This document shows, piece after piece, positions 8,647 through 16,130 of a DNA stretch of 63,924 nt (the stretch's first letter is position 1; the number at the start of each line of letters is the position of its first letter). The notes below the pieces were generated by a model. That model was not told where the DNA came from. It was given only the letters and a program-made list of their open reading frames with translations, and searched no databases. The DNA is from Chloroflexota bacterium (GTDB lineage Bacteria; Chloroflexota; Anaerolineae; Aggregatilineales; Phototrophicaceae). A program made the position numbers and the translations under genes. The DNA lies in the NCBI GenBank assembly GCA_011525385.1, contig WTGF01000082.1:1-63924 (forward strand). The letters are read 5' to 3'.

Positions 8647-9407
8647 TTGATGACATCCGAAGGCTAACAGACAGTTATCACAAGTGGCTTCGCGACAACA
8701 CCACGCTTCAGGAGATAGAAGACTGTGTTGAAATTACGTCGCCGTTTCTAGACAGACATAACGACCATTTGCAAATCTATGTGGAGCCATCCAATGGCGG
8801 CTTCATGCTTACCGACGATGGGTACACTATTGCTGATCTGGAGATGGGCGGCTGCAAACTCGATACTCCGAAACGACGCGACCTCTTGAATAGGACGCTC
8901 AATGGTTTTGGTGTTCGTCGCAATAACGACGAGTTGCAAGTTACAGCTACCGAAAAGAATTTCGCGCGTCAAAAGCACAGTCTGTTGCAGGCCATGTTGG
9001 CGGTCAACGATCTCTTTTACCTGGCGCAGTCTTTCACATCCAGTCTCTTTTTTGAAGATGTTGTGGCTTGGCTCAATCTCTCCGGCATCCGCTACTTTCC
9101 AAATGTAAAACTGACGGGCAAGAGCGGCTATGATCATCACTATGACTTCGTCATTCCGAGATCAGTTATCCACCCTGACCGTGTTCTGTTGAGCATTACT
9201 GACCCAAGCAAGTCTAATGTCTCAAAGGCTGTCTTCGCTTGGACTGATACAGCAGTGGCTCGTGAAGGAGAATCCCGCGCCTATGCCATCCTGAATGACA
9301 GCGAAAGAACTGTGTCGAGCACAGTTCTGGACGCCTTCCGCAACTATGACGTGCATCCTGTGCTCTGGTCCGAGCGGGAGTCCGTGCGCGAAGAGCTCGC
9401 CGCCTAA
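8643..9407 (+). CDS. DUF1828/DUF1829 domain protein, second gene of a coupled pair
   Basis: A 254-residue protein with an N-terminal DUF1828-like region (about residues 25-120, containing GGFMLTDDGYTIADLE) and a C-terminal DUF1829-like region (about 155-245). Proteins of this type are common in phage-related and accessory loci, and their biochemical role is unknown to me. No signal peptide or membrane segment is visible. It starts inside the previous gene's stop (ATGA overlap), and the MFS gene begins 3 bases after its TAA, so all three may share one transcript. AT content is higher than in the catabolic genes around it, consistent with acquisition by transfer. Confidence 0.75.
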   Translation: MIDDIRRLTDSYHKWLRDNTTLQEIEDCVEITSPFLDRHNDHLQIYVEPSNGGFMLTDDGYTIADLEMGGCKLDTPKRRDLLNRTLNGFGVRRNNDELQVTATEKNFARQKHSLLQAMLAVNDLFYLAQSFTSSLFFEDVVAWLNLSGIRYFPNVKLTGKSGYDHHYDFVIPRSVIHPDRVLLSITDPSKSNVSKAVFAWTDTAVAREGESRAYAILNDSERTVSSTVLDAFRNYDVHPVLWSERESVREELAA

Positions 9408-9410
9408 TTG

Positions 9411-10634
9411 ATGAGACAGGACGCCGAGGATCCGTTCCGCCATGCCCCGCGCATTGTCATTGTCTGCTCGTTATCCATCTTCATTATTTTCGGCATTCGC
9501 TTCTCGTTTTCGGTCTTCTTCGCCGAGTTCGTATTGGTAGAGGGCTGGAGCAACGAGGCATCGGCAGCCATCTTCAGCTTGAGCATGCTCTGCGTGGCCG
9601 TGAGCGCGCCGCTGGCTGGCCTGGCGCTCGACCGCTATGGTCCCCGCCCGGTTTTCGGTGTAGGCGTCTGTATGATGGCGGCGGGTCTGGCGCTGAGCAG
9701 TCGAGCCAATACGCTGACAGACTTGCTTCTGGCTTACGGCATCCTTGACGGCTGCGGGGTGGGCGTCACGGGTTTAGGTCCGATGGCTTCCGTGGTGGCG
9801 GGCTGGACGACGCCGGCGCAGCGTGGGCGGGCGATTGGCATTGCCTTCGCAGGTACTGGTTTGGGCTCACTGGTGTTTGTGCCGCTGACGAACCTGCTGA
9901 TCACGTTATTCGACTGGCGGGGCGCTTATATAGTTCTGTCTTTGATTTGCGTTTTCGTAGTCTTGCCTTTGATGGTCTTCGGTTTGGAGAAGCCGCCGGC
10001 GACGCCTAGGCTACACGGACGCTCGCTGGCGGGAAGGGTGGCGTGGCGGCAATTGCTGCGGCTGCCGCAATTCTGGGCGTTGCTGGTTGTGGGGCTGACA
10101 GCCATGGGCCCCGTGCGCAGTTTGACTGTGCACCAGATTGCGTATATGGAGTCGGCAGGAATCGAGCGGACCGTCGCGGCCAATGTGGTTGGCTTGGCGG
10201 GCTTGCTGACGAGCCTATTCTTCATCGCATTTGGCTGGGTGTCCGATCGATTTGGTCGGATGGTCGCGTTCACGATAGGCGCGGCGGGGTTGCTCGGCGC
10301 GGTGTGCATGTTGTTCCTGCTGCCCACCATCGGCGGCGCTGGCGTCCTGCTTCCCTATGCCGTGTTTTTTGCGCTGGGCGAGGGCACACGCAGCAGTCAG
10401 ACGACTGCCTTGGCCAGCGACGTCTTTTATGGGCAGGGCTTGGGCTTCATCAACGGGTTGATGGGCGGCATGTTTGGCCTGGGCGCCGCCTTGGGTCCCT
10501 GGTTGGTGGGACGCCTGCGCGATGAGAGCGGCACTTATGACGGCGGGTTGTTGATGGTCGTGATGATGGTGTTGGTTTCAATCGCGGGTTTTCGTTTCGT
10601 TGTCCGCATTATCGATCGGCCGGGATCGCAATGA
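9411..10634 (+). CDS. MFS transporter (monocarboxylate/OFA-like)
   Basis: A 407-residue inner-membrane carrier of the major facilitator superfamily with about twelve hydrophobic segments. The loop between helices 2 and 3 carries the LALDRYGPRPV signature, repeated in the second half as GWVSDRFGRMV. The sequence resembles oxalate/formate antiporter-like and monocarboxylate carriers. Its substrate is unknown; an organic or sugar acid fits the upstream dehydratase and racemase genes. The ATG at 9411 follows the upstream stop by three bases. A TTG at 9408 is the only alternative nearby. Confidence 0.85.
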   Translation: MRQDAEDPFRHAPRIVIVCSLSIFIIFGIRFSFSVFFAEFVLVEGWSNEASAAIFSLSMLCVAVSAPLAGLALDRYGPRPVFGVGVCMMAAGLALSSRANTLTDLLLAYGILDGCGVGVTGLGPMASVVAGWTTPAQRGRAIGIAFAGTGLGSLVFVPLTNLLITLFDWRGAYIVLSLICVFVVLPLMVFGLEKPPATPRLHGRSLAGRVAWRQLLRLPQFWALLVVGLTAMGPVRSLTVHQIAYMESAGIERTVAANVVGLAGLLTSLFFIAFGWVSDRFGRMVAFTIGAAGLLGAVCMLFLLPTIGGAGVLLPYAVFFALGEGTRSSQTTALASDVFYGQGLGFINGLMGGMFGLGAALGPWLVGRLRDESGTYDGGLLMVVMMVLVSIAGFRFVVRIIDRPGSQ

Positions 10635-10844
10635 ATTGACACACTATCGGGAAGGCAATTTCGTCTGTGGTTCCGCGAAAGCGGGACTGAACTTGGCATT
10701 TGCGGACGGGTCAACAGCTCGTCAAGAGACGGGCGCAGATTTACGGCGCTGCGCGTGGCGAAGCTTGCCTCGTCGTCAGCGCGCGGCTGGGCAGCGACTA
10801 GAAGAAGGAGACAGAAGTTCCGCTTGCGCCGCCATGTTCGTTGA

Positions 10845-11852
10845 CTAGCCCAGGGCAGCGTACAGCCGCTCAAATGTCGTGTGTGGCACGGTAAATACAG
10901 CGCCATGCCTTGGTCGAGGCGGGAATAATATCTGGTCGGTAATATTCTCCCAATGATAGAGATCCTGGCTGATGGATGCGCCAAAACGGTCTTCTTCAAA
11001 ATGGTCGTAGAACATGAGCCACTGTCCATCAGGACCTTGGAAAACGGTGGGTCCTTCTGTCCAGCGCGGCGTGACAAGCCCTTCCCTGATCTCGAAGGGT
11101 CCGGTCACCGCATCGGCGGTAGCAACGCGCATCGCTTTCTGGATGGTTGATGGAATATGGAGGCCGCGCTCGTCTTTGTAGATCATCACGTATTTCTGGT
11201 TGTGATAGATGAGGGTGGCATCAATGACGGTGTAGTCGGGGTCGAATAATTTCTCCGAGGCCGAGAAGGTGTGGAAGTCCTGGGTTGTTGCTGTCCAGAT
11301 GCGATGACTCCAGGCATTCAAGTATCGATCGGTTTCCGTTTCGTGGACGGTGGACGCCCATAGCAAACGAAATTCATCGGCCAATTGGTCGTAGAAGATT
11401 TCGGGCCCCCATATATTCCTGGTGTATTCCACCTCAACCATGAGCGGCAAGACGCGCTGCTCGCCCCAAGTTATGAGATCATCGGAATGAGCGTAGCCGA
11501 TGCCGATGCTGCCCCAGCGAATTGTCCAAACCAGATGAAAGCCGCCATCGCGCGGATCGGGCAAAATGAATGGATCGCGCATTCTGCCCATACCGAACTC
11601 GGATCGAATTATTGGCTGCCCGTCATTGATTGTCGCCCAGACATAAGCATCGCAGCTGTAGGCGAGATGCAAAGCTTCATGGGCTGTGGTGAAGTAGGAC
11701 ATCATATAAACCTGTTCACAACGGACGCGCGGCGGAGCATTTTGCGCGGAGCCCGGGAACGCTAAGATAGCTCCCAAGAATAAAACGACGAGATAAGCCA
11801 AGATTCGGTGTCTAATGATCGAAAGCGTTTCATTTGTGTTCGTGATCGGCAT
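10845..11852 (-). CDS. Secreted GH43-like five-bladed propeller protein
   Basis: A 335-residue exported protein resembling glycoside hydrolase family 43 (arabinofuranosidase/xylosidase group). After a basic start there is one hydrophobic segment (about residues 18-33) and a GSAQ cleavage-like site. The three acids expected of the GH43 triad are recognisable: Asp93 in MRDPF, Asp211 in VIDATL and Glu266 in TEGPTVF, each followed by a propeller-blade strand such as YVMIYKDE. I chose the ATG at 11852 because GGAGG precedes it by nine bases and the signal peptide then begins properly. No sugar transporter is adjacent. Activity may be on plant- or algal-type arabinan or xylan side chains, but substrate is not deducible. 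Confidence 0.75.
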   Translation of the reverse strand: MPITNTNETLSIIRHRILAYLVVLFLGAILAFPGSAQNAPPRVRCEQVYMMSYFTTAHEALHLAYSCDAYVWATINDGQPIIRSEFGMGRMRDPFILPDPRDGGFHLVWTIRWGSIGIGYAHSDDLITWGEQRVLPLMVEVEYTRNIWGPEIFYDQLADEFRLLWASTVHETETDRYLNAWSHRIWTATTQDFHTFSASEKLFDPDYTVIDATLIYHNQKYVMIYKDERGLHIPSTIQKAMRVATADAVTGPFEIREGLVTPRWTEGPTVFQGPDGQWLMFYDHFEEDRFGASISQDLYHWENITDQILFPPRPRHGAVFTVPHTTFERLYAALG

Positions 11853-11985
11853 GACGCTACGCCTCCAGATTACGATCTTGCGGAGAGTTGTATTTTCAGG
11901 CGGGAAGGCGGAACCGGTTTTGACGAGCGAAATTATTGCTAGTCGGCCGTTTCGCGCCAATTGTCCTCCCTTTCCAGCTCGCCGG

Positions 11986-13581
11986 CTATAGATACCGATA
12001 AGCAGGCAAGGTGAGAAACTCGGCGAAATCATTGGCGCGGATCATCTGGTCGAAGAGTTGCATCGCCAGTTGAAAGTGGCCGCTCTGGAAACGTTCGTCG
12101 CCGACCTCGCCGCGTATGGCGTCCATTTCTTCTTCCAGCAATTGGCCGAACAAGTCCAATGTCAGCGGACGTCCGTCGGCGAGCGTAGCGTTGTGGTGCA
12201 GCCACTGCCAGACCTGGGCGCGGCTGATTTCGGCAGTGGCGGCGTCTTCCATCAGCGAGTAGAGCGGGACGCAGCCGTTGCCGCCGAGCCAGGCTTCAAG
12301 ATATTGAATGCCGACTTTGAGGTTGAGGCGCACGCCGTCTTCGGTTACATCGCCGGCGCTGGGGCTGAGCAGGTCATCGGCGGAGACCTTGACATCGTCG
12401 CGCTGGCGATCGATTTGGTTCGCGCCCGGCATGTATTGGTCGAATACGTCAGTCGCGATCTGGACTAGGCCGGGGTGCGCGACCCAGGTGCCGTCGTGAC
12501 CGTCTTGGGCCTCGCGCAGTTTATCGGCGCGCACTTTATCCAGGGCGGCTTGATTGCGCGCCGGGTCGTCCCGGATGGGGATCTGCGCCGCCATGCCACC
12601 CATGGCGTGGGCGCCGCGGCGGTGGCAGACCTTGATGACGTGCAGGGTATAGTTGTGCATGAAGGGTACGGTCATGGTCACCTGCGCGCGGTCGGGCAAC
12701 AAGTAATCGGCGTGATTGCGAAGTTTTTTGATATAGCTGAAGATATAGTCCCAGCGTCCGCAGTTAAGCCCGGCCGAATGCTCACGCAGTTCGTAGAGGA
12801 TTTCTTCCGCTTCGAAGATCGCCAGTATCGTCTCGATCAGCACGGTGGCTTTGATCGTGCCATGTGGGATACCGAGGGCGTCTTGCGCGTGGATGAAGAC
12901 ATCGTTCCACAGGCGCGCTTCCAGGTGACTTTCCAGCTTGGGCAGGTAGAAATAGGGACCGCTGCCGCGCTCCAGCGCGGGCCGGACATTGTGGAAGAAA
13001 TAAAGACCGAAGTCGAACAGTCCGCCGGGGATGGCCACGCCGTCCACGAGGAACTGGCTTTCGTCGAGATGCCAGCCGCGGGGACGAACGAGCAGCGTGG
13101 CGGTTTCGTCATTGAGTTGGTAGAAGCGCCCGTCGGGGTTGGTGAAGGTGATGCTGCGGTCCACGGCATCGCGCAGATTCACTTGTCCCGCGAGCATATT
13201 GTCCCAGGTTGGCGAATTGGCGTCTTCAAAGTCGGCCATGAAGACACGGGCGCCGCAGTTAAGCGCGTTGATCACCATCTTGCGGTCGGTAGGACCGGTG
13301 ATTTCTACGCGGCGGTCTTGCAGATCGTCTGGCGCCGTCGCGACGCGCCAAGTTCGGTCGTCGCGGATGGCGGCCGTCTCTGGCAGGAAGTCGGGCAAGT
13401 GCCCGGCATCGATGGCGGCTTGGCGTTGTTCGCGGGCCGCCAGCAATTCGTCGCGGCGGGCGGTGAAGGCCCGGGCCAGGCCGGCGAGGAAGTCTATAGC
13501 TTCGGGGCTGAGGATGGATGCGTATTCGGGTTGGATTTCGCCGCGGATGTCGACGCCGGGGGTGTGGTTTGGTTGGGTCAT
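11986..13581 (-). CDS. aceB: Malate synthase A
   Basis: A 531-residue malate synthase of the A type, condensing glyoxylate with acetyl-CoA to malate in the cytoplasm. Strong family segments are [16 protein letters not shown] (about residues 113-128), the TVPFMHNY strand and the signature [15 protein letters not shown]. Length matches the usual 530-550. Isocitrate lyase, its normal partner in the glyoxylate shunt, is not in the window, so glyoxylate may come from elsewhere, for example from ureide breakdown by the amidohydrolase operon at 29-33 kb (inference). The gene stands alone; the GH43-like gene downstream starts 134 bases after its stop. Confidence 0.95.
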   Translation of the reverse strand: MTQPNHTPGVDIRGEIQPEYASILSPEAIDFLAGLARAFTARRDELLAAREQRQAAIDAGHLPDFLPETAAIRDDRTWRVATAPDDLQDRRVEITGPTDRKMVINALNCGARVFMADFEDANSPTWDNMLAGQVNLRDAVDRSITFTNPDGRFYQLNDETATLLVRPRGWHLDESQFLVDGVAIPGGLFDFGLYFFHNVRPALERGSGPYFYLPKLESHLEARLWNDVFIHAQDALGIPHGTIKATVLIETILAIFEAEEILYELREHSAGLNCGRWDYIFSYIKKLRNHADYLLPDRAQVTMTVPFMHNYTLHVIKVCHRRGAHAMGGMAAQIPIRDDPARNQAALDKVRADKLREAQDGHDGTWVAHPGLVQIATDVFDQYMPGANQIDRQRDDVKVSADDLLSPSAGDVTEDGVRLNLKVGIQYLEAWLGGNGCVPLYSLMEDAATAEISRAQVWQWLHHNATLADGRPLTLDLFGQLLEEEMDAIRGEVGDERFQSGHFQLAMQLFDQMIRANDFAEFLTLPAYRYL

Positions 13582-13697
13582 CGTGATCGTTTCCTAAACA
13601 TGTACGGTTTGTGCACCTGAAAAAAATATAGGCTAAAACGCGCGTCTAATACAGGCTGGGAATAGCGAAAAATCAATTGCTGTCCGACGGAGGTTGG

Positions 13698-14282
13698 TCA
13701 AGCAAGCAGATGCGCAAAGTACTTCAGTTCAGCAGCCGTCTTGTTCAAACCGTCCCGTGCTAGCTTTGTCAGATATGCTTCGACGTCGTATGCTGGATTC
13801 TTGAGGCGGGCGCGGTGTTCGCGCGCGGCTTCACAGAACTCATCAGGGTTCGCGAGAAGAATTGGCACCAAAAAATCGTCAGGCTTCTGCGCCACGATTC
13901 CGTGTGGCCTCAATACGTCGGCTGGAAAATGCTTTAGATCATGTGTGAGAATCACGTCGCATGAACCCTGTATCGCAGCTGCTGCTACGTGTCGGTCCTT
14001 GTCTTTGATCCCTCCCAAACTGTCGATAAGATGTTCGTATCCCGTCACAAGATCATCGCGAAAGAATCTATCCATAAGCACCAAAGTGTGCGCCTTGAAT
14101 CGAGCATGGTCTATGTCAGGTCTCACTTTACGAATAGTACTAATCAATTCGTTTCGAATTTCCGGCGACCATTTCAGTTTAAAGAGTTCATTTTCGGCGA
14201 CTTGTAGAAGAATATCCCGCATCCCGGCAGGATGCAGGATATTCGTATCGACAATCGCGGTAGGGAGCGGAGTGCTAGTCAT
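13698..14282 (-). CDS. PIN-domain toxin of a type II toxin-antitoxin module
   Basis: A 194-residue PIN-domain protein, predicted to be a metal-dependent ribonuclease. Likely acidic metal ligands are Asp12 in IVDTNIL, Glu45, Asp96 in KDKDRH and Asp115 in ILTHDLKHF. Its start overlaps the end of the upstream HTH gene by 8 bases, the usual coupling of antitoxin and toxin. The C-terminal 50 residues after the core (ARLKNPAYDVEAYL) are conserved in a decayed paralogue at 15077-15647, so they belong to the subfamily. Confidence 0.85.
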   Translation of the reverse strand: MTSTPLPTAIVDTNILHPAGMRDILLQVAENELFKLKWSPEIRNELISTIRKVRPDIDHARFKAHTLVLMDRFFRDDLVTGYEHLIDSLGGIKDKDRHVAAAAIQGSCDVILTHDLKHFPADVLRPHGIVAQKPDDFLVPILLANPDEFCEAAREHRARLKNPAYDVEAYLTKLARDGLNKTAAELKYFAHLLA

Positions 14283-14736
14283 ATAGGCCCAGATCTTGTG
14301 CCTCAGCGGTCAATTCATCGAGGATGGCCGCTCGATCGCGGCGGTGCTTCTGCTTATACGCCATGACATCCTCCCTTCGTATTCGTCGGTGACTTCCAAC
14401 TTTGCGATATGGGATTTCACCGGCTTCAAGCAGCTTAATCAGATAGGGTCGTGAGACGTTGATGATGTCCGCTGCCTGACTCGTAGTTAGTTCTGAGTTT
14501 AGTGGCATCAAGGCCATGTTTAGTCCATTGGCCTTCATTCTCAGCATGCCCAAGAGCAGTGTCACGATTGTGGCAGGAAGCACGATCATTTCCTCTTCCT
14601 GGTCATCTACGACACGAATCCTTAGATCTTCTCCTTTCTGAACATGACGCGCAAGAGCGATAGATGATTCATGTGCAATCGTGGACTCCTTGTTAGGCAT
14701 AAGACCTGAGCTACTTTCCAAAAAAGTAGCAGTCAT
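14275..14736 (-). CDS. Excisionase-type HTH antitoxin
   Basis: A 153-residue partner of the PIN toxin. Its C-terminal half is a MerR/excisionase-like helix-turn-helix: TTSQAADIINVSRPYLIKLL (about residues 83-102) followed by the wing RKVGSHRRIRREDVMAYK. The N-terminal half is rich in charged residues and a VLPATIVTLLLGML hydrophobic helix, probably dimerisation or toxin contact. The ATG at 14736 follows AGGAG by five bases; a longer reading frame upstream has no such site. The protein ends in DLGLYD, as does its paralogue at 15647. It is expected to bind its own promoter at 14842-14870. Confidence 0.8.
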   Translation of the reverse strand: MTATFLESSSGLMPNKESTIAHESSIALARHVQKGEDLRIRVVDDQEEEMIVLPATIVTLLLGMLRMKANGLNMALMPLNSELTTSQAADIINVSRPYLIKLLEAGEIPYRKVGSHRRIRREDVMAYKQKHRRDRAAILDELTAEAQDLGLYD

Positions 14737-14749
14737 TGCCCGCTCCTGT

Positions 14750-14821
14750 CTAATCTGCTTCGTGATACTGGCTGTGCATAGCATGTATCGAGATACGCGT
14801 GACACTGCTATTGGTATTCAT
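14750..14821 (-). CDS. Possible 23-residue leader peptide before the antitoxin
   Basis: A short frame with a strong GGAGG ribosome-binding site and ATG lies between the module promoter and the antitoxin start. It encodes 23 residues rich in Ser and His with no recognised motif, and its TAG stop sits 13 bases before the antitoxin ATG. The site is better than the antitoxin's own, so ribosomes are expected to initiate here. Whether the peptide matters or only translation of the leader is unknown. Confidence 0.4.
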   Translation of the reverse strand: MNTNSSVTRISIHAMHSQYHEAD

Positions 14822-14841
14822 GTTTTTCCTCCATTTGTATG

Positions 14842-14870
14842 TGTATAGGTGAGGCAAGTCTACCACACAA
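14842..14870 (-). promoter_or_regulatory. Sigma70-type promoter for the intact PIN/HTH module
   Basis: On the minus strand, -35 TTGTGT (14870-14865) and -10 TATACA (14847-14842) are separated by exactly 17 bases. Transcription would begin about 15 bases before the leader ORF. Confidence 0.6.
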
Positions 14871-15076
14871 ACGAAGCAAACGCAATAAGTGAATTATATG
14901 CAATGAAAATTCTCATATTGCGATCGCGTCGCGGTCATCGGCGACTAGAGTTGAGATCAACGATTTGCTTTCAGATTCGTCTAAGACAACAGAAACAAAC
15001 TCCGTAAGGGGATTTTACAAGCGTCGTGGTTTTGGAGAATACTGCCAGGGCGAATGTGTTGTTTGCGTTGACGAAA

Positions 15077-15647
15077 TCAATCGAGGAGGTGCAAATACAG
15101 CTGCAATTTCAAAGCAGTCATTGGGAGTCCGCTACGGCCAAGGTTTCTCAAGTATTCCTCAACCGAGTATGGTGGATTCTTTAAACGCGCGCGGATTTGG
15201 CGTACTTCGGCACAAAACCTGTTCGTCTGAAGCCTAAGTAGACTTAGCAAAAAGTCGTCCGGATGCTGAGCAATGATACCATGCGAGACAAATTCTCTTG
15301 CGGGAAATGTCTAAGATTCTGCGTGACAATCACATCGCAGTCTCCGACAATTGCCGCGGCCAGAGCGTATCGGTCATCAGGATCAGGTAAGTTAAGACTA
15401 CCTATTACTTTTCATAATCGGTCACTCTGGCGTGGAGAGTTTCCGTCTCCATCAATCTACGCAAGATTTCGAGGGATTCGCGGTCGAGTTGAGGGTTTTT
15501 TCGTAGCCGCGCAGCAATCCATTCATCTTGAATAGAGTCGGTCCATCTTGCCAAGAACAAGCTTGCTTTAGCCAGTTGCAGGAAAAGATCGCGAATCTGT
15601 GCAGAATATAGGATATTGGCGTCGAGCAGCGCGGTTGGCTGTCTCAT
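15077..15647 (-). pseudogene. Decayed PIN-domain toxin, two frameshifts
   Basis: The first 80 codons read normally (LLDANILYSAQIRDLF) and stop after TDYEK. The missing part is still present in other frames: PDPDDRYALAAAIVGDCDVI then TQNLRHFP, then HGIIAQHPDDFLL, and finally ARLKNPPYSVEEYL with stop at 15077. Each block aligns to the intact toxin at 13698-14282. Restoring one base near 15407 and one near 15305 (a T is missing in each case on the coding strand) would yield a 190-residue protein against 194 in the intact copy. Two separate lesions make gene decay more likely than sequencing error, but error cannot be excluded. Confidence 0.85.
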
Positions 15648-16123
15648 TAATCGTAGAGACCAAGTTCTTGGGATAATGCAACAAGTTCATCAAGAGCGGC
15701 ATCGCGTTTGCGGTCGGTTTCTTCTTTGTAGCGCATCAGGTCTTCCATGCGAACACTGTAGAAGATGCCTTTCTTGCAATGTGGCATTGCGCCCGATTGG
15801 AGCAGGTCGACGAAATACTTGCGTGAAACACCTAATATGTCGGCAGCTTGTTCGTCGCTCAATTCGGCGTGGTGGGGAATGGTTGTTTTGACTTCGCCGG
15901 ACATTAAGTCCAACAAGATGCCATGCAATTAATGCAGCGCCTCGGGCGATAGTTCCATCACTTCTTCACTCTCAGCGTCGACTAAATGAATGGGTTGCTC
16001 GGGTTTGCGCATCTTGTGCAAGGCCAGCGCCTGTATTAGCTTTCGTAGACCCAGGGCGTCCATGTCCGCTCTCGTCAGGTACCTGATGCCAATCATGTCT
16101 TCAATCCCTTCGATCTGTTGCAT
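15647..16123 (-). pseudogene. Decayed HTH antitoxin, in-frame nonsense codon
   Basis: Two consecutive pieces in the same frame match one antitoxin: an upstream piece ending ESEEVMELSPEALH and a downstream piece with LSDEQAADILGVSRKYFVDL and the terminal ELGLYD. A TAA at 15929-15931 separates them. Together they align along the length of the intact antitoxin, including the VVDDQEEE-like acidic segment. The downstream piece can restart at a TTG at 15928, giving a 93-residue HTH fragment, so DNA binding may be retained. The stop overlaps the decayed toxin's ATG as TAATG. Confidence 0.8.
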
Positions 16124-16130
16124 TAGCGTA

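Noticed and set aside
8643..10634. Prophage or integrated element around the DUF1828 pair
   Set aside because: No integrase, attachment-site repeat, tRNA or phage gene nearby; lower GC alone is not enough.
15405..15647. Independent 80-residue PIN protein
   Set aside because: The rest of the toxin is present downstream in shifted frames, so this is the 5' part of a pseudogene.
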